Origin: Parasedimentitalea maritima
GTDB taxonomy: Bacteria > Pseudomonadota > Alphaproteobacteria > Rhodobacterales > Rhodobacteraceae
Reading direction: 5' to 3'
Assembly: GCF_005771405.1 (NCBI RefSeq)
Contig: NZ_VAUA01000011.1
Location: 1-64,000, forward strand
Length of the DNA stretch: 64,000 nucleotides
A model generated the notes under the pieces. That model searched no databases. It was not told the origin of the DNA and was given only the letters and a program-made list of their open reading frames with translations. Positions 27,848 to 36,814 of the stretch are shown piece by piece. The position numbers and the translations under genes are program-made. The number at the start of each line of letters is the position of its first letter. Within the stretch, counting starts at the first letter, position 1.

Positions 27848-28930
27848 TCAGTCTGCCCTTGCAGCCACTTTGGACTGCAAGCTCTTCAACCCTGTTGCCT
27901 TGGTTTGGGCAGTGGTCCCCACACTGCTATGCAGCCGCTCACTGCGGTCCAAACCAACACGACGGCCACCGCGCAACAGAAAGATCTTTCCCCATCCACG
28001 CCAAGTGCCCACCGACGGGGCCGCGGGGTCAACCGGAAACTCTAACCGCCAGTTCTTTGGCAGTGGTAAGCCGCAATTTTCGGCCTTTTCCAGCATCCAC
28101 ACCAGCGACAAGTTTGCCAGCGGACGTGCTGCATCAAGCCCCCCCAGCTGTCCACCAACATCCCCATGTGCACCGCGAAACCAAACTTGCTCGACATGCC
28201 CTTGCCAGCCCGGCGGGCATTCCCACAGAACCGGTGCAAATACCTGCCGGGTTTCATCCAGCGCCAGCGCTTGAAACCCGTTGCGGATGTTGCGGCCCAA
28301 CTGATGACTATGAAAGGCATGCCGCGCTTCAGCCCAACGCCATAGCAGTGGTAACCGCAGGCCCAGCGCCTTCACGGTTTCCCAGACACCAATCATTTCG
28401 ATGTCTGCCTCACTATGACAAAAGGCTTTGGTAAATTGGCGTGCGGCTTTGCTGCCATCCCCCTGATAGTGACGGTAAGCAGTGCGAATATTGCGCACCG
28501 TGGCATGCTCAGCTTTCAAAAGGCCAACCTGATCAATCACCCCCGCCAAGGATCGAACAGCATATCCGCCGCGCGAGTATCCCATCAGGTAAATCCGGTC
28601 ACCTGGTCGATAGCGAGAGGCGAGATACCCATATGCGCGCCGGATCTGACGGTTGATCCCACGCCCCATCAAAACATCCAAAGTGGAGCGCCAACTGTTC
28701 CATTGCACCCCTGCTTCATAGAACACAGAGATTTCCGGGCCCATCCTCCGGCACAACTGGTAGGTCATTCCAGCATGGGTTTCATGCCCAGGATCCAACG
28801 TCGACATAGTGCCATCAAGAATGATTACATGGGCCCGAGGCCCTCGCAGCTTAGTTTCACCTGAATGCTCTGAGCGAAGTGGCCGCCCCAACCATCCGAT
28901 GATCTTTTTACCGAGCTGATTCAGTAACAT
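27848..28930 (-). CDS. DUF2235 alpha/beta hydrolase-like protein
   Basis: The 360-residue product has the DUF2235 pattern: a first strand ending in ILDGTMSTLD near residue 38-47, then the nucleophile elbow GYSRGGYAVRSLAG near residues 117-130, with Ser119. Members include phospholipase effectors of type VI secretion (Tle1-like) and stand-alone enzymes. No VgrG, PAAR or immunity gene is adjacent, and there is no signal peptide or membrane helix, so a toxin role is not supported. Function open. Confidence 0.75.
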   Translation of the reverse strand: MLLNQLGKKIIGWLGRPLRSEHSGETKLRGPRAHVIILDGTMSTLDPGHETHAGMTYQLCRRMGPEISVFYEAGVQWNSWRSTLDVLMGRGINRQIRRAYGYLASRYRPGDRIYLMGYSRGGYAVRSLAGVIDQVGLLKAEHATVRNIRTAYRHYQGDGSKAARQFTKAFCHSEADIEMIGVWETVKALGLRLPLLWRWAEARHAFHSHQLGRNIRNGFQALALDETRQVFAPVLWECPPGWQGHVEQVWFRGAHGDVGGQLGGLDAARPLANLSLVWMLEKAENCGLPLPKNWRLEFPVDPAAPSVGTWRGWGKIFLLRGGRRVGLDRSERLHSSVGTTAQTKATGLKSLQSKVAARAD

Positions 28931-29295
28931 TCCTCACCACTTCCCTCTTTCAGTACGGAGCATCTGACGGGTTCGGATACCGCAGGTCACGACCTGAGAA
29001 TATCGTCCTGATCCGGGCCAGTGCCCCTCATATTGAGATAACGCCAGTTGAGGAATCGTCCACCAGATGCTGCACTTCCGCTTTGGTTAAAAGGCGGACC
29101 ATATCCCGACCAACAGAGGTTATTTTTTGGTCAGTTGGAAACTGGATGCCGACAGCAACGATCACAAGTCCATCCTTCAAAAAAGGCATTTTCTTCTGCC
29201 TGTAAAGGATCGCTCATAATACTGAAGATAAGGTAACGCTGGCATGCGCCGTGCAACTTGGTGAAGCAGGCCAGCGGTATGTGTGTCGGTTCAGA
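28931..29295. other. Intergenic region, no confident gene
   Basis: These 365 bases lie between the start of the DUF2235 gene and the end of the decarboxylase gene. Two short minus-strand frames exist: 28 codons from ATG 29217 (MSDPLQAEENAFFEGWTC at its start) and 53 codons overlapping it. The first looks protein-like and faintly recalls ribosome-modulation-factor relatives, but it lacks a ribosome binding site and ends early, so it may be a decayed gene. Confidence 0.35.
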
Positions 29296-30453
29296 CTACC
29301 GCGCGTCGGGGCTCGACCCGCCCAGTTCAATCACTGTCGCAACATCAGAAAGCCCATATCCATTGAACTGTGTACTCATCGCCGAAGAGTAAGCTCCTAG
29401 CCCCGGGAACAAAACGTAGTCCCCTATCTGTGTGTCCTGCGCCAACGGCAACCCATCCGGCAGCCGATCCAGACTATCGCAGGTTGGGCCAAATACGACC
29501 CTAGGTTTGGCAGCTGCACTCCGGTGTGTCCCATCCCCAGCAACCACATAGACCCGACCTGGCAGACCCATATCGCGGATATCAACCAATCCACCGTAAA
29601 TACCATCATTCAGGAAAACCACTTCGCCCTCCTGACGTATTCCTTTGATCCGCGCCGCAAGGGTGAAGGCCTCAGACACCATTGCACGCCCAGGCTCACA
29701 GATCAGTGCGGGTAGGTCAGAACCAAAACTCTCTTCAACCGCGTCAGCAATTGCATAGAAGAACTGCTCCAGATCCGGGGCCACCCCGTCCCGGTTGGCA
29801 GCAAAACCACCGCCGACATTTAGCCGGGCAATCCGAACACCAGCGGCCTTACAAATTTGACCAGCCTCAAGGATGTACTTTACCCAAGCATGCGGGTCTT
29901 CACATTGGGTACCGGGATGAAAACACAACGAGGGTGTCCAGCCCATATCCACCACCCGCTTTAACAATTCCACCGCCTTTTCAGGTGTGGCACCAAACTT
30001 GCTGCCAAAATCATAGGCTGCGCCAGCAACTGGTAGCGCAAAGCGCACGGCAATCTCACAGTTGCGTGGCACATCTGCCAGCTTATCCAGCTCGTCCAGT
30101 TCGTCCACCGACCAGCTGGATACAGCGTATTCAATCCCAGCTTGGATTTCGGCCTCAGACCGTACCGGGTTATTGTAGTGCATTACCGCAGTTGGGCTGG
30201 CGGCACGCACAGCAGCCATTTCACCTGGTGAGGCAACGTCAAAGGCACTTACCCCTGCTGCGACAAGATTAGATAACACGGCCTGATGTGGGTTGGCTTT
30301 GACCGCATAGGTGACCAATCCCGGAAACCCGGACAAAAACCGTTCAGCCGTTTGATGCAGAACCCTTGGCGAAAAATACAGGATTGGATGATCCGGCTGA
30401 TGTCGCGCAAGATGCGTTTCAGGGTTATGCCACAGGGCTGGGATATGCTGCAT
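29296..30453 (-). CDS. Ornithine/diamino acid decarboxylase (alanine racemase-fold, type III)
   Basis: The 385-residue PLP enzyme has a barrel domain with the PLP lysine Lys52 in TYAVKANPH, FDVASPGE near 73-80, the glycine loop NVGGGFAA near 208-215, EPGRAMV near 250-256, and a C-terminal beta domain with FGPTCDS carrying the active-site cysteine of the partner subunit. It converts ornithine (or a related diamino acid) to putrescine. ATG 30453 follows AGAGG; an upstream ATG at 30489 has weaker support. It diverges from an Lrp-type regulator. Lysine specificity cannot be excluded. Confidence 0.87.
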   Translation of the reverse strand: MQHIPALWHNPETHLARHQPDHPILYFSPRVLHQTAERFLSGFPGLVTYAVKANPHQAVLSNLVAAGVSAFDVASPGEMAAVRAASPTAVMHYNNPVRSEAEIQAGIEYAVSSWSVDELDELDKLADVPRNCEIAVRFALPVAGAAYDFGSKFGATPEKAVELLKRVVDMGWTPSLCFHPGTQCEDPHAWVKYILEAGQICKAAGVRIARLNVGGGFAANRDGVAPDLEQFFYAIADAVEESFGSDLPALICEPGRAMVSEAFTLAARIKGIRQEGEVVFLNDGIYGGLVDIRDMGLPGRVYVVAGDGTHRSAAAKPRVVFGPTCDSLDRLPDGLPLAQDTQIGDYVLFPGLGAYSSAMSTQFNGYGLSDVATVIELGGSSPDAR

Positions 30454-30558
30454 CGAAAAGGCCTCTTTGTTTATCCCAGTTTCCGACATTTTCCCGTCGA
30501 AATCACACGTCAGACCGTCTATACTGCCCAAATTGACCAAACAAACGACGACGCCACC

Positions 30559-30990
30559 ATGCAAAATGACGACATCGATCTGAAACTCATAACCCTGTTG
30601 CGCGAAAATGCCCGCCGCCCGGTGGCTGACCTCGCCCGGCAACTGGGGTTGGCCCGCACCACGGTTCAGGCCCGTATCGAACGTTTGGAAAGTAGCGGCA
30701 CCATTGCCGGCTATACCCTGCGTAGCTCAGCCGCGACCCGCCCACCGCTACAAGCCACCGTCCTCATTTCCATTGAGCCTCGGACCGGACCTGAGGTTCT
30801 GGCCCGTCTCCGCAGCCTGCCCGGCGTGCAGGTGGTGCATACCACCTCAGGGCGGTTTGATCTGCTGGCCCAGGTCGTGGCACAGACCACATCTGAACTG
30901 GATGAAACCATTGACCGGATAGGCGAGGCACGCGGTGTTAAATCCTCGGAAAGCCTGATCCATCTGGCCACCAAACTCGATCGCACCTGA
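30559..30990 (+). CDS. Lrp/AsnC family regulator
   Basis: The 143-residue protein has a helix-turn-helix (about 4-50, VADLARQLGLARTTVQARIERLE) and a RAM effector domain. It faces the decarboxylase gene with 105 bases between starts and probably controls it. ATG 30559 begins the conserved MQNDDIDLKLI segment; the frame is open upstream but overlaps the divergent gene. Confidence 0.85.
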   Translation: MQNDDIDLKLITLLRENARRPVADLARQLGLARTTVQARIERLESSGTIAGYTLRSSAATRPPLQATVLISIEPRTGPEVLARLRSLPGVQVVHTTSGRFDLLAQVVAQTTSELDETIDRIGEARGVKSSESLIHLATKLDRT

Positions 30991-31109
30991 ACCACAGGTC
31001 CAGCCATTCTCACCGACATTGATCAACCAATGCCCTTCCTCCCTTTCCCTTGGCCCACCTATTCGATATGGGAAACCTCAACCAAGGATACCTATTCAGG
31101 ACGAAGCGC

Positions 31110-34100
31110 ATGGCGATGGAAAAGACATTCAACGCGGCCGAAGCCGAAGACCGGCTGTACAAGGCCTGGGACGAAGCAGGCTGTTTCAAAGCGGGGGCAA
31201 ATGCCAAACCCGGTGCCGCCTCTTTCTCGATCATGATCCCACCGCCCAATGTGACAGGCGTGCTGCACATGGGTCATGCCTTCAACAACACGCTGCAGGA
31301 CATCCTGATCCGCTGGAAGCGCATGCAGGGGTTTGACACCCTGTGGCAGCCCGGCACCGACCATGCGGGTATTGCGACCCAGATGGTTGTAGAGCGTGAG
31401 CTGGCCAAAGAAGGCAAGAAGCGCACCGATTTCAGCCGCGAGGAGTTCCTGAGCAAAATCTGGGCCTGGAAAGAACAATCCGGCGGCACCATTGTTGAGC
31501 AGCTAAAACGCCTTGGCGCCTCCTGCGACTTTGACCGCACTGCATTCACCATGTCCGGCGCGGCAGGTGACACCCGCACCGGTCACGAAAACTCGCCCAA
31601 TTTTCACGACGCCGTGATTAAGGTGTTTGTGGAGATGTACAATAAGGGCCTGATCTATCGCGGCAAACGGCTGGTCAACTGGGACCCGCATTTTGAGACC
31701 GCGATTTCCGATCTTGAGGTCGAAAACATCGAAGTTGCCGGCCACATGTGGCACTTCAAATACCCGCTCGCTGGTGGCGCGACTTACACTTACGTCGAAA
31801 AAGACGAAGACGGCAACATCACGCTGTCTGAAGAGCGCGACTATATCTCCATCGCGACCACCCGCCCTGAAACCATGCTGGGTGACGGTGCGGTTGCGGT
31901 GCACCCCTCGGACGAGCGGTATGCGCCCATCGTTGGTATGCTCTGTGAAATCCCGGTCGGCCCCAAGGCACAGCGCCGGTTGATCCCGATCATCACCGAT
32001 GAGTACCCGGACAAGGACTTTGGCTCCGGCGCGGTAAAAATCACCGGCGCGCATGACTTCAACGACTATCAGGTTGCCAAGCGCGGCGGCATTCCGATGT
32101 ATAACCTGATGGACACCAAGGCCAATATGCGCGCCGACGGTGCGCCCTATGTTGAAGAAGCCACCACCGCGCAGGCCATTGCCAATGGCGAGGCGGAATT
32201 CACTGAGGCCTCGATCGCTGCGATGAACCTGGTGCCGGAAGAATACCGGGGCATGGACCGGTTTGAGGCGCGCAAAGCGGTTATTGCCGACATCACCGCC
32301 GAAGGTCTGGCCGTGATGCAAACCGTGACCAAGACTATCAAGGATGAAGACGGCAGCGAGACCGAGGTTTCTGAAACCACACCTTACGTTGAGAGCAAGC
32401 CGATCATGCAGCCGTTTGGCGACCGCTCCAAGGTGGTGATCGAGCCGATGCTGACCGACCAGTGGTTTGTTGAGACCGACAAGATCGTCGGCCCGGCGCT
32501 GGACGCAGTTAAGAATGGCGATGTGAAGATCCTGCCGGAATCGGGCGAAAAGGTCTATTATCACTGGCTGGAAAACATCGAGCCTTGGTGCATCTCGCGC
32601 CAGTTGTGGTGGGGACATCAAATCCCGGTTTGGTATCTGCCCTCAATCAAGAAAGCCAAAGGCTCCTCGTCGATCAACGACGCGGAGTTGGATTTCAGTT
32701 CCCCAATTCATTTCTGCGCAGCAACTGAAGAAGACGCAAAAGCACAAGTTGAAAACTACTTGAGTGAACAAAGCGTCACTTTTGATTTCTTCCACTCAGG
32801 CTACACTAACCCAACAGAACTAAAGCAAGAGTTCGAAGCCAACGGCGGTGTACCAGTCTGGCGCGACCCCGACGTGCTCGACACCTGGTTCTCCTCTGGC
32901 CTCTGGCCGATCGGCACGCTGGGCTGGCCCGAAGACACCGAGGAAATGAAGCGATATTTCCCAACCTCAACCCTAGTCACCGGGCAAGACATCCTGTTCT
33001 TTTGGGTTGCGCGGATGATGATGATGCAGATGGCGGTTCTGTCGGACCGTCCGGTTGCCGAAAAGATCCCGTTCGACACCGTCTACCTGCATGGCCTTGT
33101 GCGCGACGCCAAGGGCAAAAAGATGTCGAAATCTACCGGCAACGTTGTCGACCCGCTGGAAATCATCGACGAATACGGCGCCGATGCGCTGCGCTTTACC
33201 AATGCGGCCATGGCCTCGCTTGGTGGCGTGTTGAAACTCGACATGAAACGGATCGAGGGCTATCGCAACTTTGTCACCAAGATCTGGCAGGCCTGTTCCT
33301 ACGGTGACAGCCAGATTGATGCCTTCAGTGCCGAGCGTGGGGTCGAGCCGCCCAAGGCCACCCTGCCCCTCAATCGCTGGATCATCGGTGAGATCGCCAA
33401 ACTGCGGGAAGAGGTTGATGGCGCGTTTGAGGCCTACCGCTTCAACGACGCCGCCAATGCGCTGTATTCGTTCTTCTGGAACAGCTTCTGCGCGCGGTAT
33501 CTGGAATTCACCAAGCCGATCTTCTTTGCCGACGATCAGGCCGCCAAAGATGAAACTCAGGCCGTCTATGCCTGGGCCGTCGATCAGGCGCTGATCCTGA
33601 TGCACCCGATCATGCCCTTCGTGACCGAGGAAATCTGGAACGTCACTCAGGGTCGAGGGTATGCCGATGGCGACTCAGCGCAAATGCTGGTGCACGCCAA
33701 TTGGCCAACCTACACGGCCGCTGATCTGGTCGATGCAGATGCTGAGCGCGAGATGAACTGGGTGATTGCGGTCATCGACAACATCCGCTCTGCCCGCGCC
33801 CAACTGAACGTGCCTGCCGGTGCCAAGGTGCCGATGCTGGTGACCGAGATCGACGCGGCTGGCCAATCCTACTGGGATCGCAATGGCGAGCTGATCAAAC
33901 GCTTTGCCCGCATTGAGAGCCTTGAACACGCTGACACCCTACCCAAAGGCTGCATCTCCATCGGTGCACCGGGGGCCTCGTTTGCGTTACCACTGGCCGA
34001 GATCATTGATGTCGCGGCAGAAAAGGCCCGTCAGGAAAAGAACCTTGGCAAGCTAATGAAAGAACTAGGCGGTCTGCGCGGTCGGTTGAAGAACCCCAAG

Positions 34101-34217
34101 TTCGCGGATTCCGCACCAGCCGAAGTGGTGGCCGAAACCCGCGCCAATCTGGTTCTGCGCGAAGAGGAAGAAGCCAAGATCAAAGAGGCGCTGGCACGTC
34201 TCTCTGAGATCGGCTGA
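31110..34217 (+). CDS. valS: Valyl-tRNA synthetase
   Basis: The 1035-residue class I synthetase charges tRNA-Val. The HIGH box is HMGH at 53-56 after PPPNVTGVL, and KMSKS is at about 671-675. The editing domain lies between, and the C-terminal anticodon and coiled-coil regions (last about 70 residues, AAEKARQEKNLGKLMKEL) are present. ATG 31110 with AGGACGAAGCGC upstream is preferred; a second ATG two codons later is possible. A segment around 32640-32840 (residues 510-577) has clearly lower GC (26 of 60 in two lines against 38-41 of 60 in flanks) and unusual sequence, see findings. Confidence 0.95.
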   Translation: MAMEKTFNAAEAEDRLYKAWDEAGCFKAGANAKPGAASFSIMIPPPNVTGVLHMGHAFNNTLQDILIRWKRMQGFDTLWQPGTDHAGIATQMVVERELAKEGKKRTDFSREEFLSKIWAWKEQSGGTIVEQLKRLGASCDFDRTAFTMSGAAGDTRTGHENSPNFHDAVIKVFVEMYNKGLIYRGKRLVNWDPHFETAISDLEVENIEVAGHMWHFKYPLAGGATYTYVEKDEDGNITLSEERDYISIATTRPETMLGDGAVAVHPSDERYAPIVGMLCEIPVGPKAQRRLIPIITDEYPDKDFGSGAVKITGAHDFNDYQVAKRGGIPMYNLMDTKANMRADGAPYVEEATTAQAIANGEAEFTEASIAAMNLVPEEYRGMDRFEARKAVIADITAEGLAVMQTVTKTIKDEDGSETEVSETTPYVESKPIMQPFGDRSKVVIEPMLTDQWFVETDKIVGPALDAVKNGDVKILPESGEKVYYHWLENIEPWCISRQLWWGHQIPVWYLPSIKKAKGSSSINDAELDFSSPIHFCAATEEDAKAQVENYLSEQSVTFDFFHSGYTNPTELKQEFEANGGVPVWRDPDVLDTWFSSGLWPIGTLGWPEDTEEMKRYFPTSTLVTGQDILFFWVARMMMMQMAVLSDRPVAEKIPFDTVYLHGLVRDAKGKKMSKSTGNVVDPLEIIDEYGADALRFTNAAMASLGGVLKLDMKRIEGYRNFVTKIWQACSYGDSQIDAFSAERGVEPPKATLPLNRWIIGEIAKLREEVDGAFEAYRFNDAANALYSFFWNSFCARYLEFTKPIFFADDQAAKDETQAVYAWAVDQALILMHPIMPFVTEEIWNVTQGRGYADGDSAQMLVHANWPTYTAADLVDADAEREMNWVIAVIDNIRSARAQLNVPAGAKVPMLVTEIDAAGQSYWDRNGELIKRFARIESLEHADTLPKGCISIGAPGASFALPLAEIIDVAAEKARQEKNLGKLMKELGGLRGRLKNPKFADSAPAEVVAETRANLVLREEEEAKIKEALARLSEIG

Positions 34218-34235
34218 GCCCACCAAAATCCAACA

Positions 34236-34265
34236 AAAAGCGCCCGCCATTTGGTGGGCGTTTTT
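34236..34265 (+). terminator. Rho-independent terminator after valS
   Basis: CGCCCGCC (34241-34248) pairs with GGTGGGCG (34253-34260), loop ATTT, followed by TTTTT and preceded by AAAAAG. This is a classic intrinsic terminator, usable from both sides. Confidence 0.85.
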
Positions 34266-34302
34266 ATGCAGGGTTGCAACATTCCCCACCAAGACCTGTC
34301 TG

Positions 34303-34329
34303 TGTAGGGTGTGTGCTTGCACGCACCAT
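34303..34329 (+). repeat. Dispersed palindromic repeat, copy 3
   Basis: TGTAGGGTGTGTGC followed by TTGCACGCACCAT. Arms GGTGTGTGC/GCACGCACC pair with one G-T wobble. It is in the gap between the valS terminator and the DUF1330 gene. Confidence 0.72.
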
Positions 34330-34428
34330 CCCCTGGCAACTGTGATACGGGGAAAAAATGTTCAAGCAACTCATTGATATGCACACAAATTTGTTCCAGC
34401 CTGCGCGCAGGAACTAAGGGAGAGACAA

Positions 34429-34722
34429 ATGCCAAAAGGATATTGGGTTGCCCATGTCGATGTTGACGACATGGTTCGCTACAAAGACTACGTCGCTGCC
34501 AATGCGGCACCTTTTGCCGAGTTTGGAGCCCGGTTTCTGGTTCGCGGCGGCCAAAAAGAGGTCCGCGAGGGTCAAACACGTGCCCGCACCGTGGTGATTG
34601 AATTTCGCGACTATGCCACGGCCAAAGCCTGCTATGACTCTGTGTCTTATCAAGATGCCAAGGCTCTGCGAGACCCGGTTTCCACCGGCGACATGGAGAT
34701 CATTGAAGGCTATGGTAGCTAA
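34429..34722 (+). CDS. DUF1330 family protein
   Basis: The 97-residue protein matches the DUF1330 ferredoxin-like fold: GYWVAHVDVDD at the start, GGQKEVREGQ near 40-49 and VVIEFRDYATAKACYDS near 55-71. Members are small dimeric alpha-beta barrel proteins of unknown function. AGGGAGAGACAA gives a good ribosome binding site. It lies 36 bases before the TerB pair and may be cotranscribed. Confidence 0.8.
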   Translation: MPKGYWVAHVDVDDMVRYKDYVAANAAPFAEFGARFLVRGGQKEVREGQTRARTVVIEFRDYATAKACYDSVSYQDAKALRDPVSTGDMEIIEGYGS

Positions 34723-34758
34723 AACGCAATCTCTTGATTAGTCCTCGCGGAGACCGCC

Positions 34759-35226
34759 ATGCCAATGTTGAAAAAACTGTTTCAGGCCATTCGTCCCAAA
34801 GGACAAGTGGTGCTGCCCGATCCGGACGCCGAACTGGCTTTGGGCGCCTTGCTGGTTCGGGTGGCGCAATCGGATCGCGAATACCAGCTTGAAGAAATCA
34901 GCTTGATCGACCGGATCCTGGCCCGGCTGTACCAGCACAACGCTATTGAAGCCGCCAAGGTTCGCGCCACCTGTGAAAAGCTGCAGGCAGCCGCACCGGA
35001 AAGTGATACGTTTGGACGGTTGATCCGCGAAACCACCGATATCGAAGAACGGCTGGCCGCGATGGATGCCCTGTGGGAAGTGGTACTGGCAGACAACAAA
35101 GAGCACCCGGGCGAAGTCACCATCGTCGAGGAAATCCGCCGGGCAATGGGACTGTCTTATGCCGACAGCCAGACCGCTCGCGCCAAAGCCAAAGCCAAAC
35201 TCATATCTCTGTCAGAGGAAAACTGA
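34759..35226 (+). CDS. TerB-family protein, first of a tandem pair
   Basis: This 155-residue, mostly helical protein has the TerB-like pattern: LALGALLVRVAQSDREYQLEE near 26-46, an acidic repeat around ERLAAMDALWEVVLADNKEH near 96-115, which could bind metal as in TerB. The family is named after tellurite resistance but most members have other, unknown roles. GGAG precedes the ATG. Its stop overlaps the start of the second copy by one base. Confidence 0.8.
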   Translation: MPMLKKLFQAIRPKGQVVLPDPDAELALGALLVRVAQSDREYQLEEISLIDRILARLYQHNAIEAAKVRATCEKLQAAAPESDTFGRLIRETTDIEERLAAMDALWEVVLADNKEHPGEVTIVEEIRRAMGLSYADSQTARAKAKAKLISLSEEN

Positions 35227-35666
35227 TGTTCAAGGACTTGCTGAACAAGCTATTGCAACCAATCCCTTCTGCGCTGGACCCTCAGGATGCCCGTTTGGCG
35301 CTCACCGCACTCTTGGTGCGTATTGCCCGCTCTGATCACAATTACGCCGATGTTGAGCAGGACCGGATAGACCGCATTATTGCCGCCCGCTACGGGCTTG
35401 ATATGGGCGGTGCCATCATTCTGCGCGAACAGGCCGAGGCAATGGAGGCCGAGGCCCCTGACACGGTGCGTTTCACCCGCGCCATCAAAGAAGCAGTGGC
35501 TTATGAGGACCGCATAGCGGTGATCGAGGCACTGTGGCAAGTGGTGCTTGCCGATGGTGAGCGAGACGATAGCGAAGATGCCATTTTGCGACTCTCCGCC
35601 AATCTATTGGGTGTGAGCGACGTCGACAGCGCCCAGGCCCGGCAACGGATGGAGCGCGCGCTGTGA
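35226..35666 (+). CDS. TerB-family protein, second of a tandem pair
   Basis: The 146-residue protein is a diverged duplicate of its neighbour: LALTALLVRIARSDHNYADVE and AVIEALWQVVLADGERDDSE line up with the first copy. ATG 35226 sits in TGATG, so translation is coupled. The two may form a heterodimer. It overlaps the next gene by four bases (GTGA). Confidence 0.82.
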   Translation: MFKDLLNKLLQPIPSALDPQDARLALTALLVRIARSDHNYADVEQDRIDRIIAARYGLDMGGAIILREQAEAMEAEAPDTVRFTRAIKEAVAYEDRIAVIEALWQVVLADGERDDSEDAILRLSANLLGVSDVDSAQARQRMERAL

Positions 35667-36433
35667 TTGCCCATCTTGGAATGTATGACCGCCCAGAAAC
35701 TGCGGCTGCAAATGACGCTTATTGGGATGCCATTCGGGCGCAACTAGGGTTTGGCCCGAATAGCCTGACCCGTGACGCAGATCCCTGGCAGGTCTGGCGC
35801 TCTCCCGATCTGTTGCTGGCACAGACATGTGGCATGCCCTATCGCACCCGCCTCTATAGCGACGTTCAACTGATTGGCGCGCCTGACTATGGCCTGCCCG
35901 GCTGTCAGCCGGGATATTACAATAGCGTTATCGTCGCCCATCGGGATCGTGCTGGCGCCAAGCTTGGCGATTTTGACGGACAGCGCTTTGCCTATAATGA
36001 TTCGCTGTCTCAATCCGGCTGGGCCGCCCCGATCACCCATATGAGATCTCGCAGCTTGATGCCCGGTGAACTCGTGGAAACCGGCGGACATCAAGCATCG
36101 GCGCAGGTCGTTGCCGAGGGGGGGGGCGACTTTGCCGCCCTGGATGCACTGTCTTGGGAAATGATCCAGCGATATGATGCTTTCGCCAACGACTTGGTAG
36201 AACTGACCCGCACAGAACCCACACCAGCGCTTCCCTACATCACTGCCATGGGACGTGATGCAAAGCCGCTTTTCCTGGCGATACAAGCCGCGATTTTAGA
36301 ACTGTCAGACACCCACCGCACAACCCTGCACCTAAAGGGAGTGGAGGCCATACCAGCCACTGATTATCTCGCGGTCCCCACGCCTTTAGGCCCTGCCCTG
36401 ATGCGTCACCAAGGGCGTGACCCACAAATGTAA
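35663..36433 (+). CDS. PhnD-like substrate-binding-fold protein without signal peptide
   Basis: The 256-residue product resembles the phosphate/phosphonate-binding family (PhnD-type) in its order of strands and in segments such as LLLAQTCGMPYRT near 50-62, YYNSVIVAHRD near 85-95, and FAYNDSLSQSGW near 111-122. It starts at GTG 35663 overlapping the TerB stop and has no signal peptide, so it would stay in the cytoplasm. No transporter genes are adjacent. It may be a cytosolic sensor coupled to the TerB pair; that is inference. Confidence 0.72.
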   Translation: MIAHLGMYDRPETAAANDAYWDAIRAQLGFGPNSLTRDADPWQVWRSPDLLLAQTCGMPYRTRLYSDVQLIGAPDYGLPGCQPGYYNSVIVAHRDRAGAKLGDFDGQRFAYNDSLSQSGWAAPITHMRSRSLMPGELVETGGHQASAQVVAEGGGDFAALDALSWEMIQRYDAFANDLVELTRTEPTPALPYITAMGRDAKPLFLAIQAAILELSDTHRTTLHLKGVEAIPATDYLAVPTPLGPALMRHQGRDPQM

Positions 36434-36814
36434 GCGCGCGCCCGTGTCGATCATATTGCAGCGCAGCTAAGGTCGCAGGCGCAGAGTGTCATCGTTTTGT
36501 GAGCAAGATGTCTACTTGGCAAGCGCACCATAACGGTTACCGGCTGTACCAACTGGGCATCCAGCAAGCGGGGACAGCAAATTTCCTCTGTCTTTCGAGG
36601 CTACCGCCAGTGGCCATCTGCCGTTCGCAAGTCGAACACAGCTCGACGAAATTTTGGAAAGATCAGTTTCCAAAATCATCAACCTTCCGTTCCGACCTGC
36701 TCAGCCGCCAAAACGCCTCTTTGCACGCTGTATTAATCGTTTTGCGCATTGCATTGGCTCCATTTTTAGGTCCAATACTGTCGTCAACTTAACAGCTAGC
36801 GGATATTTTAAACC
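36434..36814. promoter_or_regulatory. Upstream region of the ABC transporter operon, with a long palindrome
   Basis: No gene is seen in these 381 bases. At 36651-36676 ATTTTGGAAA-GATCAG-TTTCCAAAAT is a perfect ten-base inverted repeat, 139 bases before the ABC ATPase start. A related arrangement (ATTTTGGAAA at 45240-45249) precedes the aminotransferase gene at 45257. It is a good candidate operator for an unknown regulator. Confidence 0.5.

Noticed and set aside
27848-28930. Calling the DUF2235 protein a type VI secretion phospholipase toxin
   Set aside because: No VgrG, PAAR, Hcp or immunity gene nearby; the family also has stand-alone members.
34759-35666. Tellurite-resistance operon
   Set aside because: Only TerB-like genes are present; TerC, TerD, TerZ and TerA are absent.
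36499-36792. 97-codon plus-strand frame upstream of the ABC transporter
   Set aside because: It overlaps the long palindrome at 36651 and has no ribosome binding site or recognisable domain.
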